Positions 25,196-33,475 of a DNA stretch of 64,000 nt are shown one piece after another. The stretch is from Polyangiaceae bacterium. Its GTDB lineage: Bacteria; Myxococcota_A; Polyangia; Polyangiales; Polyangiaceae. The position numbers and the translations under genes are program-made. The stretch covers positions 1 through 64,000 of the forward strand of contig JADLEQ010000080.1 of assembly GCA_020846005.1 (NCBI GenBank), in the 5' to 3' direction. The notes beneath the pieces are model-generated. The model was not told the origin of the DNA. It made no database searches and was given only the letters and a program-made list of their open reading frames with translations. The number at the start of each line of letters is the position of its first letter. The first letter of the stretch is position 1.

Positions 25196-26209
25196 ATGGC
25201 ACGGTGGAGGAAGGCGCTGAAGGGTGTGGGCGTGGCGGTGGGGGTCGTCGCGCTGGCGGGCGGGGGCGCGGTGGCGTGGGCTGCATCGGCGGCGGACGCG
25301 ACGCTGAGCCGCCCCGAGGAGCCGCTGCCGGCGCTGGTCGCCTCACGGGATCCGGCCGTGATCGCGCGCGGTGAGTACCTCGCGCGAGGGCCGGCGCACT
25401 GCGCGATCTGCCACACGGGCTCCGATCGCGATCACCCAGAGGAGGTCGCGAAGACGCCGTTCCGCGGAGGCCTCGCGTTCGAGATGGGGCCACTCGGGAC
25501 CCGCTACGCTCCGAACCTGACCCCGGACCCGGAGACGGGCATCGGGCGATGGACGGACGCCCAGCTCGCGCGGACGCTGCGCACTGGGGTCACGCCGAGC
25601 GGCGAGCTCTCCATCTTCATGACGTACTCCGTCGGCTACCTCTCGGACGACGACATCGTCGCCATCCTGTCGTACCTGCGCTCCCTGGAGCCGGTACGGC
25701 ACGAGGTCCCCAAGGGCGAGTGGTCGGTCGTCGCGCGGTCGCTCATGGGCTTCGGAGCTTTCCGGGTGGCGCCGCGGCGCGCTCCACCGCCGGTCCACGT
25801 TCCTCCCGCCGAGCAGCCCACGGTGGAGCGCGGGCGCTACCTGGCCGAGCACGCCGCCTTCTGCGCCGGGTGCCACACGCCCTCCGACCCGGCGACCTTC
25901 CAGGCGAGCGGCCCGGCCTTCAGCGGGGGGAACGTAGAGCCGAGCCACGGCAAGGACTCCGACTTCGAGTACGCGCCGCCGAACCTCACCTCGGCGCCCA
26001 GCGGCTACGTCGGTCGCGTCGACGAGGACGCCTTCGTCCAGCGGATGCGCGCCGGGCGCACACACCTCACCTCGATCATGCCTTGGGAGTGCTACGCCAT
26101 CATGACCGACGCGGACCTGAAGAGCATCTACCGCTTCCTCCGCTCCGTCCCGCCTGCCACGAAGGACACCGGCCCCCCCTATCGGAAGATCGGGTCGTTC
26201 GCGCCCTGA
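25196..26209 (+). CDS. dihaem cytochrome c
   Basis: 337 residues; GGAGAGGAG precedes the ATG. An N-terminal signal/anchor (VGVAVGVVALAGGGAVAWAA) exports it to the periplasm. Two class-I cytochrome c domains: CAICH at residues 69-73 with a following Met-ligand region (GELSIFMTYSVGYL), and CAGCH at 223-227 followed by LTSIMPWECYAIM. The PNLTPDPETGIGRWTDAQL block is typical of electron-transfer cytochrome subunits associated with alcohol or aldehyde dehydrogenases. No dehydrogenase is adjacent. A damaged copy of its first 400 bases lies 3.6 kb upstream in the same orientation. Confidence 0.88.
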   Translation: MARWRKALKGVGVAVGVVALAGGGAVAWAASAADATLSRPEEPLPALVASRDPAVIARGEYLARGPAHCAICHTGSDRDHPEEVAKTPFRGGLAFEMGPLGTRYAPNLTPDPETGIGRWTDAQLARTLRTGVTPSGELSIFMTYSVGYLSDDDIVAILSYLRSLEPVRHEVPKGEWSVVARSLMGFGAFRVAPRRAPPPVHVPPAEQPTVERGRYLAEHAAFCAGCHTPSDPATFQASGPAFSGGNVEPSHGKDSDFEYAPPNLTSAPSGYVGRVDEDAFVQRMRAGRTHLTSIMPWECYAIMTDADLKSIYRFLRSVPPATKDTGPPYRKIGSFAP

Positions 26210-26233
26210 CCCGGCGGCGTCCTGGGGCGGGCC

Positions 26234-29200
26234 TCACGGGAAGTCGGCGAGCCCGTCCGCGACCGCCGGGAAGAGCGAGCCGTCCCAGTCATGGGGCGCC
26301 GGGATGCCGTAGTCGCCGGTGTGCCGGAAGGCCGTGACTCGGTAGCCCTGCGGCGGCGCCCCGCCGAGCTCGCCGATCGGCACGAGCAGCATCGCGGCGT
26401 CGCCGTGGAGGACGGCCCGGGCGGCCGTCCCCGGGACGGGCGTGATCACGTTGTTCGTCGCGTCGGTCGCCGAGAGCGAGAAGACGCCGGACGCGCTGCG
26501 TGCCACGTCGAACCAGAGCTGGGTCCCCGCGAAGAAGTCGTTGGCGTACTGGGACGACGGCACGTAGTTGTTGGAGGCGTTGGCGTCTGGCTCGAAGACG
26601 AAGCCCCGCTGGTAGATCTGCCCCGGGCTGGTGAAGGTGATGGGCGCAGCGTAGGACGTGAAGATCACCACCGTCTGGCCGGGGGGAGGAGCGCCGGGAC
26701 CGCACACGGTGACCCCGAACGAGTTCGACCCGCACGGAGCCTGGGAGTCCAGCGAGTCGAGGATCGACTGCGTGAGGTCGAGCACCGTCGGGAAGACGCC
26801 GTTCAGCGTCGTGTCGTCGCCGGCGACCGGCTTCGGCGGCACGCTCACCGCGGAGTGGACGGTCGTCGCGAGCGTGAACGGCTGCCACGCCGTCACCGTG
26901 GTGCCGATCAACCCGGCGAGGTCGTCCACCGCGGGCGGGTGCACGCCCCCGCCGCCGCACTGGCACGCCACGCAGGCGACACCCCCGGCGCACGCGAGGG
27001 CCGCGACCCCGGGGTCGCACTGCTCGCCCGCCTGCAGCCGGCCGTCGCCGCAGCAGCTCTGCACGAACGACGGCAGGCACCCGGCCGACCGCGCGAGCGC
27101 CTCCCACGGGCTCTGCTCGGCGAGCGTGGCGTCGAAGCCGCAGGGACCGGTCGCGCCGCCCACGCAGGCCGCGTACTCGTCCAGCGCGGCCCGGAGCTCC
27201 GCCTCATAGGCGTCCCGCGCTGCCTGCGAGGCGTCCTCGGCGGCGTAGAGCGCGTCCGCCGCCGCCTGCGTGATGTCCCCGCCCGTGAACACGTCGCAGA
27301 ACAGCGCGAAGTCCGCGCTGGCCGCCTGGCTCTGGCCAGTCGCGTCCGTGATCTCGGTGGTGAGCTCCTCCAGCGCCGCGGCCGAGCCCCCCGTCCGCGC
27401 GTGCTCCGCCATCCGGAGGAGCGTGCCCCGCTCCGCGACCCTCGCGGTGTCCACGGCCCGTCGCTCGTCGCTGGTGGTGCACTCGCCGCCGGTGCCCTCG
27501 CGCCCACTCGCGTCCCGCGCCGCGCCGGCCGCCGCCTCGGCGCTGGCGAACGCCGTGTCGAAGCGACCGCGCGCATCGATGATCTTCGCCTCCAGCGCGA
27601 AGCCGCACGGATCCGCGGTCGCCACCGTCACGCCGCAGCCGTCCTCGCTCAACTTCGCGAGGAAGCGCTGCCGCAGCTCCTTCAGCTCCACGACGGCCGC
27701 CGCCGCCCGCGCCGAGGCGGCGCGGCGGTTCCCCACCTCGCGCGACAGCGCGTCGAACTGCGCGGCCAGCTCGACCGAGCGGCGCTCCGCGTCCTCCGCG
27801 GCGAGCCGCGCCGAGTGCACGAACCAGACCGGGATCGTCTTGATCAAGGACTTCACGACGCCTTCGATCTGCGACTGGGTGAGGCTCTTCAGGGAGAGCT
27901 CCTTCAGCGCCTCGGCGGCGAACGCGCGGGTGAACGTGGTGAGCGTCCCACCGTGGCGCGTAGCGATTGCGAGCGTGATCCTGTTGCCCACCCCGAGGAG
28001 GTCGAGCGCGCCTCCACTCGCCATGCTCGAGCCCACGTTCACGGCGGTATCGCCCGAGAAGCTCCCCGTGGGCGGGAGGAGTTCGAGGTCCGTCGCCGCC
28101 TCGCCGATACCATTCGAGATGGCCCCAGCCAGCGCCTTGCCGGGTCCACCGGTGAGGAAGTCGTAGCCGGTCTCCGCGATCAGGAGCAGCGTGCCGGCGA
28201 GCGCCATCTCACGGGTGGTGTCGGCCAGGAACTGCCAGCGGAGCATCGCCTCGTTGCTCGCGCTCACGTGGAGCCGCGTCACCCGCTCGAGGTCGATCTC
28301 GAGCGCGCTCAGCCGCGCGTCGTTGACGCCCTGGATCGCCTCGAACGAGTGGGTCGTCGCGAGCAGCCACTTCACGAGGGCGTCGCGGGTGGGCGCGTCG
28401 AGGGTGCACGGGCAGCCCGCGATGAGCGACTCGTAGCTCGCCTCCGCCTCGGCCAGCTTCTGCTCGAGGTCGCGGGCGGCGGTGGCGTCCGCCTCGGCCC
28501 GGGCCTGGTCGACGAGCGGCACCGGCGCGGCGCCCCGCTCGCTCCGGGTGAGCCCCAGCGACTGCACCACGGCGACCGGCACGATCGCGGTCGGGAGGAC
28601 CAGGCTCGCGGTCGCCGGCAACGCCGCGCCCTCCAGCACCACCGTGGGGCTCGGCGCCGCCTCGAGCCACGCGCTCCACGGCAGCGTGAACGAGACCAGC
28701 GGGCGCTCCGTCGGCGTCGTGCCGACGACAAACAGCTCGCGCCCCGCTGCCGCGGCCGGGTCGACCGGCGTGTACTCGGGCGGCACGGCGGCGACCGGCT
28801 CGAGGTAGAGCCCGTCGACCTCGACGGTCACGACCAGCGGCGTGTCGACGCGCGTCCAGTGCCGGAGCATGGATCGGCCGTCGGCCCGGCACACCAGGTA
28901 CCGGGGCTGCGCGGCGCTCCACATCGACCCGGCGAGCGACGCCGGGACGAGGTGGGTCAGCAAGTTCGGGTCCGCCGCGGCGCTGGAGCTCACGCAGAAG
29001 TCGGAGCTGTCGATGCGCGCGTCCTGGTTCGTGTCGAAGACGCCCGGCATCGTCTCCGTCGCGAGGAACGCCACCTCCGCGAGCAAGGTGAGATCGTCGG
29101 AGTCGCTGTCGCCGTCCTCGTCCAGATCGAGCGCCGGGGGGACGCCGCCGTTCGTGACCGCAGCCTGGGCGCGCGCCGCGCGCCAGACGTCCGCGAACGC

Positions 29201-29767
29201 CAGCATGCCATCGCCGTCGAGATCGAACGGCGCGAGGTCGGACTCGAGGGCGTCCGCCATCCGTTGGAGGTCGGCGGCGTCCGTCACGCCGTCTGCGTTC
29301 CAGTCGAACGTCACCGGGACGAGCGACGGAACGAAGCCGCCCGCTGCGTTCTCCCGCAGCGCGGCCGCCGCGGCCGCGCGCTGCGCCTGCGTGCGCGGGC
29401 GCACCGAGCCCACCGCCAGCTCGAGAGCGTAGCGGTCCTGGGTGTCGATCACGCCGTCTGCCACGATGTCGCAGGCTCGCCCGTCGAGGTCGGCTTTCGC
29501 CGCCAGGCACTCCTCGAGCGCCGCGCGATCGTCGGCGTCGACGTCGCCATCGTCGTCCACGTCGAAGTGGCGGAGGAGCCCCTCGAGGGTCACGTCCGCC
29601 GGATCGAGCGAGCCGACCAGCGCGACCGCTGCGGTGGGTCGCGGCGCGTCGGGGATCCCGGCTCCGCCCCCGGCACGCGAACCACCGCCGTCGCTCCCGC
29701 ACGCCTGGCCCGCCGCCAGCACGAGGAGCCCCGCCGCCGCCCTACCCAAGCCACGTCGAACCTTCAT
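26234..29767 (-). CDS. large lipoprotein with EF-hand/dockerin-like calcium motifs
   Basis: 1177 residues. Lipobox LLVLAAGQACGSD. The first 270 residues hold five DxDxDG-type loops: FDVDDDGDVDADD, FDWNADGVTDAADL, FDLDGDGMLAFAD, LDLDEDGDSDSDDL and FDTNQDARIDSSD, arranged like dockerin or EF-hand calcium sites. The centre is long and helical, with probable coiled coils (AEADATAARDLEQKLAEAEA and around residues 640-820). Near residue 910 there is CCGDGRLQAGEQCDPG, a Cys motif of myxobacterial surface proteins. The C-terminal region is beta-rich. Probably surface-exposed; function unknown. It converges on the cytochrome c gene, with 24 bases between the two stops. Confidence 0.8.
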   Translation of the reverse strand: MKVRRGLGRAAAGLLVLAAGQACGSDGGGSRAGGGAGIPDAPRPTAAVALVGSLDPADVTLEGLLRHFDVDDDGDVDADDRAALEECLAAKADLDGRACDIVADGVIDTQDRYALELAVGSVRPRTQAQRAAAAAALRENAAGGFVPSLVPVTFDWNADGVTDAADLQRMADALESDLAPFDLDGDGMLAFADVWRAARAQAAVTNGGVPPALDLDEDGDSDSDDLTLLAEVAFLATETMPGVFDTNQDARIDSSDFCVSSSAAADPNLLTHLVPASLAGSMWSAAQPRYLVCRADGRSMLRHWTRVDTPLVVTVEVDGLYLEPVAAVPPEYTPVDPAAAAGRELFVVGTTPTERPLVSFTLPWSAWLEAAPSPTVVLEGAALPATASLVLPTAIVPVAVVQSLGLTRSERGAAPVPLVDQARAEADATAARDLEQKLAEAEASYESLIAGCPCTLDAPTRDALVKWLLATTHSFEAIQGVNDARLSALEIDLERVTRLHVSASNEAMLRWQFLADTTREMALAGTLLLIAETGYDFLTGGPGKALAGAISNGIGEAATDLELLPPTGSFSGDTAVNVGSSMASGGALDLLGVGNRITLAIATRHGGTLTTFTRAFAAEALKELSLKSLTQSQIEGVVKSLIKTIPVWFVHSARLAAEDAERRSVELAAQFDALSREVGNRRAASARAAAAVVELKELRQRFLAKLSEDGCGVTVATADPCGFALEAKIIDARGRFDTAFASAEAAAGAARDASGREGTGGECTTSDERRAVDTARVAERGTLLRMAEHARTGGSAAALEELTTEITDATGQSQAASADFALFCDVFTGGDITQAAADALYAAEDASQAARDAYEAELRAALDEYAACVGGATGPCGFDATLAEQSPWEALARSAGCLPSFVQSCCGDGRLQAGEQCDPGVAALACAGGVACVACQCGGGGVHPPAVDDLAGLIGTTVTAWQPFTLATTVHSAVSVPPKPVAGDDTTLNGVFPTVLDLTQSILDSLDSQAPCGSNSFGVTVCGPGAPPPGQTVVIFTSYAAPITFTSPGQIYQRGFVFEPDANASNNYVPSSQYANDFFAGTQLWFDVARSASGVFSLSATDATNNVITPVPGTAARAVLHGDAAMLLVPIGELGGAPPQGYRVTAFRHTGDYGIPAPHDWDGSLFPAVADGLADFP

Positions 29768-29956
29768 GCGCGGGTCATGCCACGTCGATCGTCAGCGCGG
29801 AAGGCGCGTGGTCACCTACCCGGAGGAGCGCTCGCTCGAAGCGACCTCCGCGGCGCCGCCGCGCCGCGCACGCTCGTGGTCCGCCCCGTGCCCCATGCTA
29901 AACACGGGCGGTCCTCCCACCCACTCCCCATCGACTCACGGCCCGTTGGAGATCCC

Positions 29957-30748
29957 ATGCGCCATCTCGCCTTCACGCTCGCCGCCAGCCTGCCCCTCCT
30001 CCTCGCCGGGTGTGACGACAGCTCGGACACGGGCGGGGCTGGCACCGACGGCGGGGCGGGCGCGGACGGCGCGAGCGGCTCTGGCGGCTCTGGCGGCTCT
30101 GGCGGCTCTGGCGGCTCTGGCGGCTCCGGCGGCTCCAGCGGCGCGAGCGGTTCCAGCGGCGCGAGCGGCTCCAGCGGCTCCAGCGGCGCGAGCGGCTCCG
30201 GCGGCTCCAGCGGCGCGAGCGGCTCCGGCGGCTCGAGCGGCGCGAGCGGCTCCAGCGGCTCCGGCGGCGCGGGCGGCTCCGGCGGTGCGGGCGGGAGCGC
30301 CGGCGTGAGCTGCCAGACCTACCTCGGGGACGAACTCTGCACCGCCCAGTGCAGCGCGCTCCCGCAGTCGCTGGCCCTCGGCTCGACGATCTCGATGAAC
30401 GTGACCGCCGCGGATGTGTGCTGGGAGGACACCCAGGCGCGGTGCTGGTTCACGAACAACACCTACGACGACGGCCCCGCCGCGTGCAGCATGGCGACGC
30501 GGATGGTGAGCTTCCTCCTCGATGCGGGCCCGACGCCGGCGGTCCGGCGAGCCACTGCGGCGTACGGCGCGACGTTCTCCGCGGCGAGCGCAGGCACGAT
30601 CGGGTGGGGCGGGGACACCCGGTACCTCATCGACGTGCCGGACGCGACCGAGATCACCGCCACGTTCGGTGACGGCACCTCGTCGTGGACGGTCGTGTTC
30701 CGCTACGACGGCACCTCGGTAACCGTCACCTCGTTCACGAAGCTCTGA
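29957..30748 (+). CDS. lipoprotein with long Gly/Ser linker
   Basis: 263 residues. Lipobox LLLAGCDDS. Residues about 30-115 are almost entirely Gly, Ser and Ala in GSGGSGGSSGAS-type repeats, encoded by imperfect 9- and 18-bp tandem DNA repeats (30070-30290) that could vary by slippage. The C-terminal domain of about 145 residues has six Cys in its first half (CQTYLGDELCTAQCSAL, ADVCWEDTQARCWF, AACSMATRMVSFLLDAG) and a beta-rich end. No family is recognised. The linker suggests a domain held away from the membrane. It is divergent from the calcium-motif lipoprotein gene, with 189 bases between. Confidence 0.75.
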   Translation: MRHLAFTLAASLPLLLAGCDDSSDTGGAGTDGGAGADGASGSGGSGGSGGSGGSGGSGGSSGASGSSGASGSSGSSGASGSGGSSGASGSGGSSGASGSSGSGGAGGSGGAGGSAGVSCQTYLGDELCTAQCSALPQSLALGSTISMNVTAADVCWEDTQARCWFTNNTYDDGPAACSMATRMVSFLLDAGPTPAVRRATAAYGATFSAASAGTIGWGGDTRYLIDVPDATEITATFGDGTSSWTVVFRYDGTSVTVTSFTKL

Positions 30749-30793
30749 CGCGGCGCCACCAGGCTCCCGGCTCCGCGCGGGCACCGCGCGGGG

Positions 30794-31261
30794 CTACTGG
30801 CGAACCCGCCAGTTCCCCTGGAACGTCCGCCCGACCTCGTCGCAGGTCGGATCCGTGACGATCAGCTCCGGCCGCGCGGCCTGGCAATAGACGATTGTGT
30901 TCTGCCGGAACACCCGCCCGAAATGGACGGCCTCCTCGCGGTCGATCCCGTGCGCGATCCACGCCGGCTCGCGAAAAGGGCTGTCGGGCTCCTCGTCGTA
31001 GCCGATGGAATGCTCGACGCGATAGCAGCCGAGGATGAGCAGATCGCGCAGCACCTGATGCCGCCCGTCGTTCACGCGACGCGGCAGCAGCATGGACCGC
31101 GGGTTGTAGGCCGTCAGGATGGCGAACGGCTGCCGCAACAGCGAGGGCAGCACCGAGGCGTCCTGCACGACCTCACCGTCGAGCGAGACCCGCAGCACCC
31201 CCGACTCGGTCGGCAGCTCGTAGACCGTGGAGAAGTACGAGCGGAGCAGCGACTGGTCCAT
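30794..31261 (-). CDS. DUF3293 domain protein
   Basis: 155 residues starting MDQSLLRSYF at 31261; the frame is open further upstream but only through a low-complexity repeat. The core matches DUF3293: FAILTAYNPRSMLLPRRVND, LLILGCYRVEHSIGYDEEP, PAWIAHGIDREEAVHFGRVF and RQNTIVYCQ. The family is small, soluble and of unknown function. It diverges from the acyl-CoA dehydrogenase gene across a G-rich minisatellite. Confidence 0.82.
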   Translation of the reverse strand: MDQSLLRSYFSTVYELPTESGVLRVSLDGEVVQDASVLPSLLRQPFAILTAYNPRSMLLPRRVNDGRHQVLRDLLILGCYRVEHSIGYDEEPDSPFREPAWIAHGIDREEAVHFGRVFRQNTIVYCQAARPELIVTDPTCDEVGRTFQGNWRVRQ

Positions 31262-31356
31262 GCTTCCCGCGACGGTAGCACGCCCCCTCCCCCCCCCAAC
31301 CCCGCGCCCGAGCGCGAGCCCGAGCCCAAGCGCGCGCTCCCTCGCCGCCGCCCCCC

Positions 31357-31520
31357 GCGCTCGCCCTCCCCCCCGCGCTCGCCCTCCCCCCCCCGCGCTC
31401 GCCCTCCCCCCCCGCGCTCGCCCTCCCCCCCGCGCTCGCCTTCCCTCCCGCGCTCGCCCTCCCTCCCGCGCTCGCCCTCCCTCCCGCGCTCGCCCTCCCT
31501 CCCGCGCTCGCCCCGCCCTC
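31357..31520. repeat. 18-bp minisatellite between divergent genes, G-quadruplex-prone
   Basis: About nine head-to-tail units with consensus CCCTCCCTCCCGCGCTCG on the plus strand, exactly 18 bp apart from 31431 to 31503 and 18-19 bp before that. On the minus strand each unit gives GGGAGGGAGGG followed by another GGG run seven bases later, a textbook G-quadruplex pattern. The array fills most of the 338-bp space between the DUF3293 and acyl-CoA dehydrogenase starts. No other gene is visible there. Confidence 0.85.
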
Positions 31521-31599
31521 CCCTCGCGCTCGCCCCCGCCCTCGCGCTCGCCCCCGCCCGATCGCACACTCCCCTCCCCCCGCCGCGCCGACCCCAACC

Positions 31600-32775
31600 G
31601 TGATCTACCGCCTCACCGACGAGGAGCGTCATCTCCAGCGAGTCGTCCGCGACTTCGCGGAGCAGGTCCTCGCGCCACTCGTCCCGGAGGCCGAGCGTCT
31701 CGGGCGCTTTCCTCGCGCCGAGGTGCTCCCGCGAATGGCGGAGCTCGGGCTGCTCTCGATCGGAGTGCCCGAGGCGCTCGGCGGCGCCGGCGGCAGCTCG
31801 ATGATGTTCTGTGTGGTCGCGGAGGAGCTCGCGCGCGTGTGCGGCGGCTTCGCGATCGCGGTGATGGCGCCCGTGCTCGCCCCAGCCGCGCTGGTCGCGA
31901 TGACCGGCGGAGGCGGCGCCGCCGCGACGTTCCTCGAGCCGCTCCTCAGCGGCCAAGTCCTCCCGGCGCTCGCCTTCACGGAGCCGGGAGGCGGCTCGGA
32001 TCTGGCGGGGCTGCGCACCACGGCGACGCGCGCTGCGTCGGGGCGCGTCCTCGACGGCAGCAAGTGCTTCATCACGGGCGGACCGACGGCCGACGTCTTC
32101 CTCGTCGCAGCCGTCCGGAGCGAGCTGGCCGCGGCGCCACGGGACGAGCGCGCTCGGGGGCTCGGCTTGCACGTGGTGCTGCGAGGCGCGCCCGGGCTCG
32201 ACTGCGGGCCACCGCTGGCGAAGCTCGGCATGCGCTCGAGCGAGACGGGGGATCTGCACCTCTCCGGGGTGCACGTGCCGGGCGGGAGCGGCCTCGCGCC
32301 ACGCGGCGAGGATCGGGGCTTCCGCGCGATGCTGGAGCTGCTCGACTTCAATCGGCTGTACATCGCGGCGTTGTCGATCGGGCTCGCGCGCGCAGCCTTC
32401 GAACCCAGCGTAGCGTGGGTGCGCGAGCGGCAGGCGTTCGGTCAGCCGCTGGCGCGCCACCAGGCCTCCGGGTTCAAGGTCGCGAGGATGTCGCTCGACA
32501 TCGACGCGGCGTCCGCGCTGCTCGAGCGGGCGTGCGCCGCCCGCGATGCGGGCGAGCGCGCGACGCGCCTGGTGAGCGAGGCGAAGCTCCTGGCGACCGA
32601 GGCCGCCGTGCGCGTGACCGCCGACGCGCTCCAGCTCCACGGCGGGCTCGGCTACGTGGAGGGACACGTCGTGGAGCGAGCGTTCCGCGACGCGCGCGTC
32701 GGCACGATCTGGGAGGGCACGAGCGAGATCCAGCAGCAGATCATCTGCCGCGAGCTCTCCCTCTACGAGGCGTGA
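31600..32775 (+). CDS. acyl-CoA dehydrogenase
   Basis: 391 residues from GTG 31600. Standard three-domain flavoenzyme: helical N-domain, middle beta domain with the substrate/FAD signature LPALAFTEPGGGSDLAGLRT, and C-terminal helical domain with RQAFGQPLARHQA and LQLHGGLGYVEGHVVERAFRD. The catalytic base is expected at Glu372 in IWEGTSEIQ. It oxidises acyl-CoA to enoyl-CoA, passing electrons to ETF. Chain-length preference cannot be read. No other beta-oxidation gene is adjacent. Confidence 0.92.
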   Translation: MIYRLTDEERHLQRVVRDFAEQVLAPLVPEAERLGRFPRAEVLPRMAELGLLSIGVPEALGGAGGSSMMFCVVAEELARVCGGFAIAVMAPVLAPAALVAMTGGGGAAATFLEPLLSGQVLPALAFTEPGGGSDLAGLRTTATRAASGRVLDGSKCFITGGPTADVFLVAAVRSELAAAPRDERARGLGLHVVLRGAPGLDCGPPLAKLGMRSSETGDLHLSGVHVPGGSGLAPRGEDRGFRAMLELLDFNRLYIAALSIGLARAAFEPSVAWVRERQAFGQPLARHQASGFKVARMSLDIDAASALLERACAARDAGERATRLVSEAKLLATEAAVRVTADALQLHGGLGYVEGHVVERAFRDARVGTIWEGTSEIQQQIICRELSLYEA

Positions 32776-32848
32776 CGCGAGGTCGCGGCGCGGCCGCGCA
32801 CGAGGAGCGACCGAGACGCACGGCTCCGGATCCGGTAGGGTCGGCGGG

Positions 32849-33406
32849 ATGCGCCGCACCCTCTCGTCGGGACTCATCCTGTGCGCTTGCGCGGCCCCCC
32901 CCGCCCCGCCTCAGTCCGCGGAGGCACCGCCGCGGCAGCCCGCCGCCGAGCGCCCGTCCGCGCCGAGCGCGAGCCGGCCGGCGCCCTCGGCGACGCCGAG
33001 CGGCGCCCCCCCGGTGGCGCCTGGGTCCGCCCCGCCCCCGACGGAGGCGGCGCCTGCCCCGCCGCCTCCGCCGCCTCCACCGCCTCTGGCCGTCGAGGGC
33101 GCCCGCGCCTGCAACCCGGAGGAGGCCGAGCGGGAGTGGTGCGCCGAGGGGCGTCGGGCCGGGCGATGTATCGACGCCGTCTGCGTGACGCCCCGCGTCT
33201 GCGCGAGCTACTGCCGCGCCGCGGCGGCGCGCGAGGGGGCGGACTGCGCGGGTGAGGAGCCCGCGGACTGCTCCAAGTACCCAGAGTGCGTGAGGCAGCG
33301 GCGGGAGATGCGCGCTGCGTGCGCGAAAATCCGGGCCGACACCGCCGCTCACTGTGGGGAGACCGTCTGCGCGGAGATCTCCAAGATGCCTCCCCCGCCG
33401 GGCTGA
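32849..33406 (+). CDS. Pro-rich lipoprotein with Cys-rich C-terminal domain
   Basis: 185 residues. A short signal (RRTLSSGLILCACAAPP) gives a lipobox with Cys12 or Cys14 as lipid site. A Pro/Ala/Ser linker with a run of nine prolines extends to about residue 85. The C-terminal domain of about 100 residues has eleven Cys (ACNPEEAEREWCAEGRRAGR, CVTPRVCASYC, DCAGEEPADCSKYPEC). No family is recognised. Probably outer-membrane anchored. Confidence 0.65.
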   Translation: MRRTLSSGLILCACAAPPAPPQSAEAPPRQPAAERPSAPSASRPAPSATPSGAPPVAPGSAPPPTEAAPAPPPPPPPPPLAVEGARACNPEEAEREWCAEGRRAGRCIDAVCVTPRVCASYCRAAAAREGADCAGEEPADCSKYPECVRQRREMRAACAKIRADTAAHCGETVCAEISKMPPPPG

Positions 33407-33475
33407 TCCGACGAGGCGCTGCACGCCGGCGCGCCCGGCTGGACGGCCGTTAGCTGGATGTGAGAGCATGGCCGC

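Noticed and set aside
26291-30748. A 1485-codon plus-strand open frame
   Set aside because: Its first 1222 codons are antisense to the calcium-motif lipoprotein gene and to the non-coding stretch after it; only the final 264 codons (from 29957) are a real gene.
31262-31603. Pro-rich protein made of PSLPRS repeats
   Set aside because: It is the translation of the 18-bp minisatellite in a non-coding gap, with no start context.
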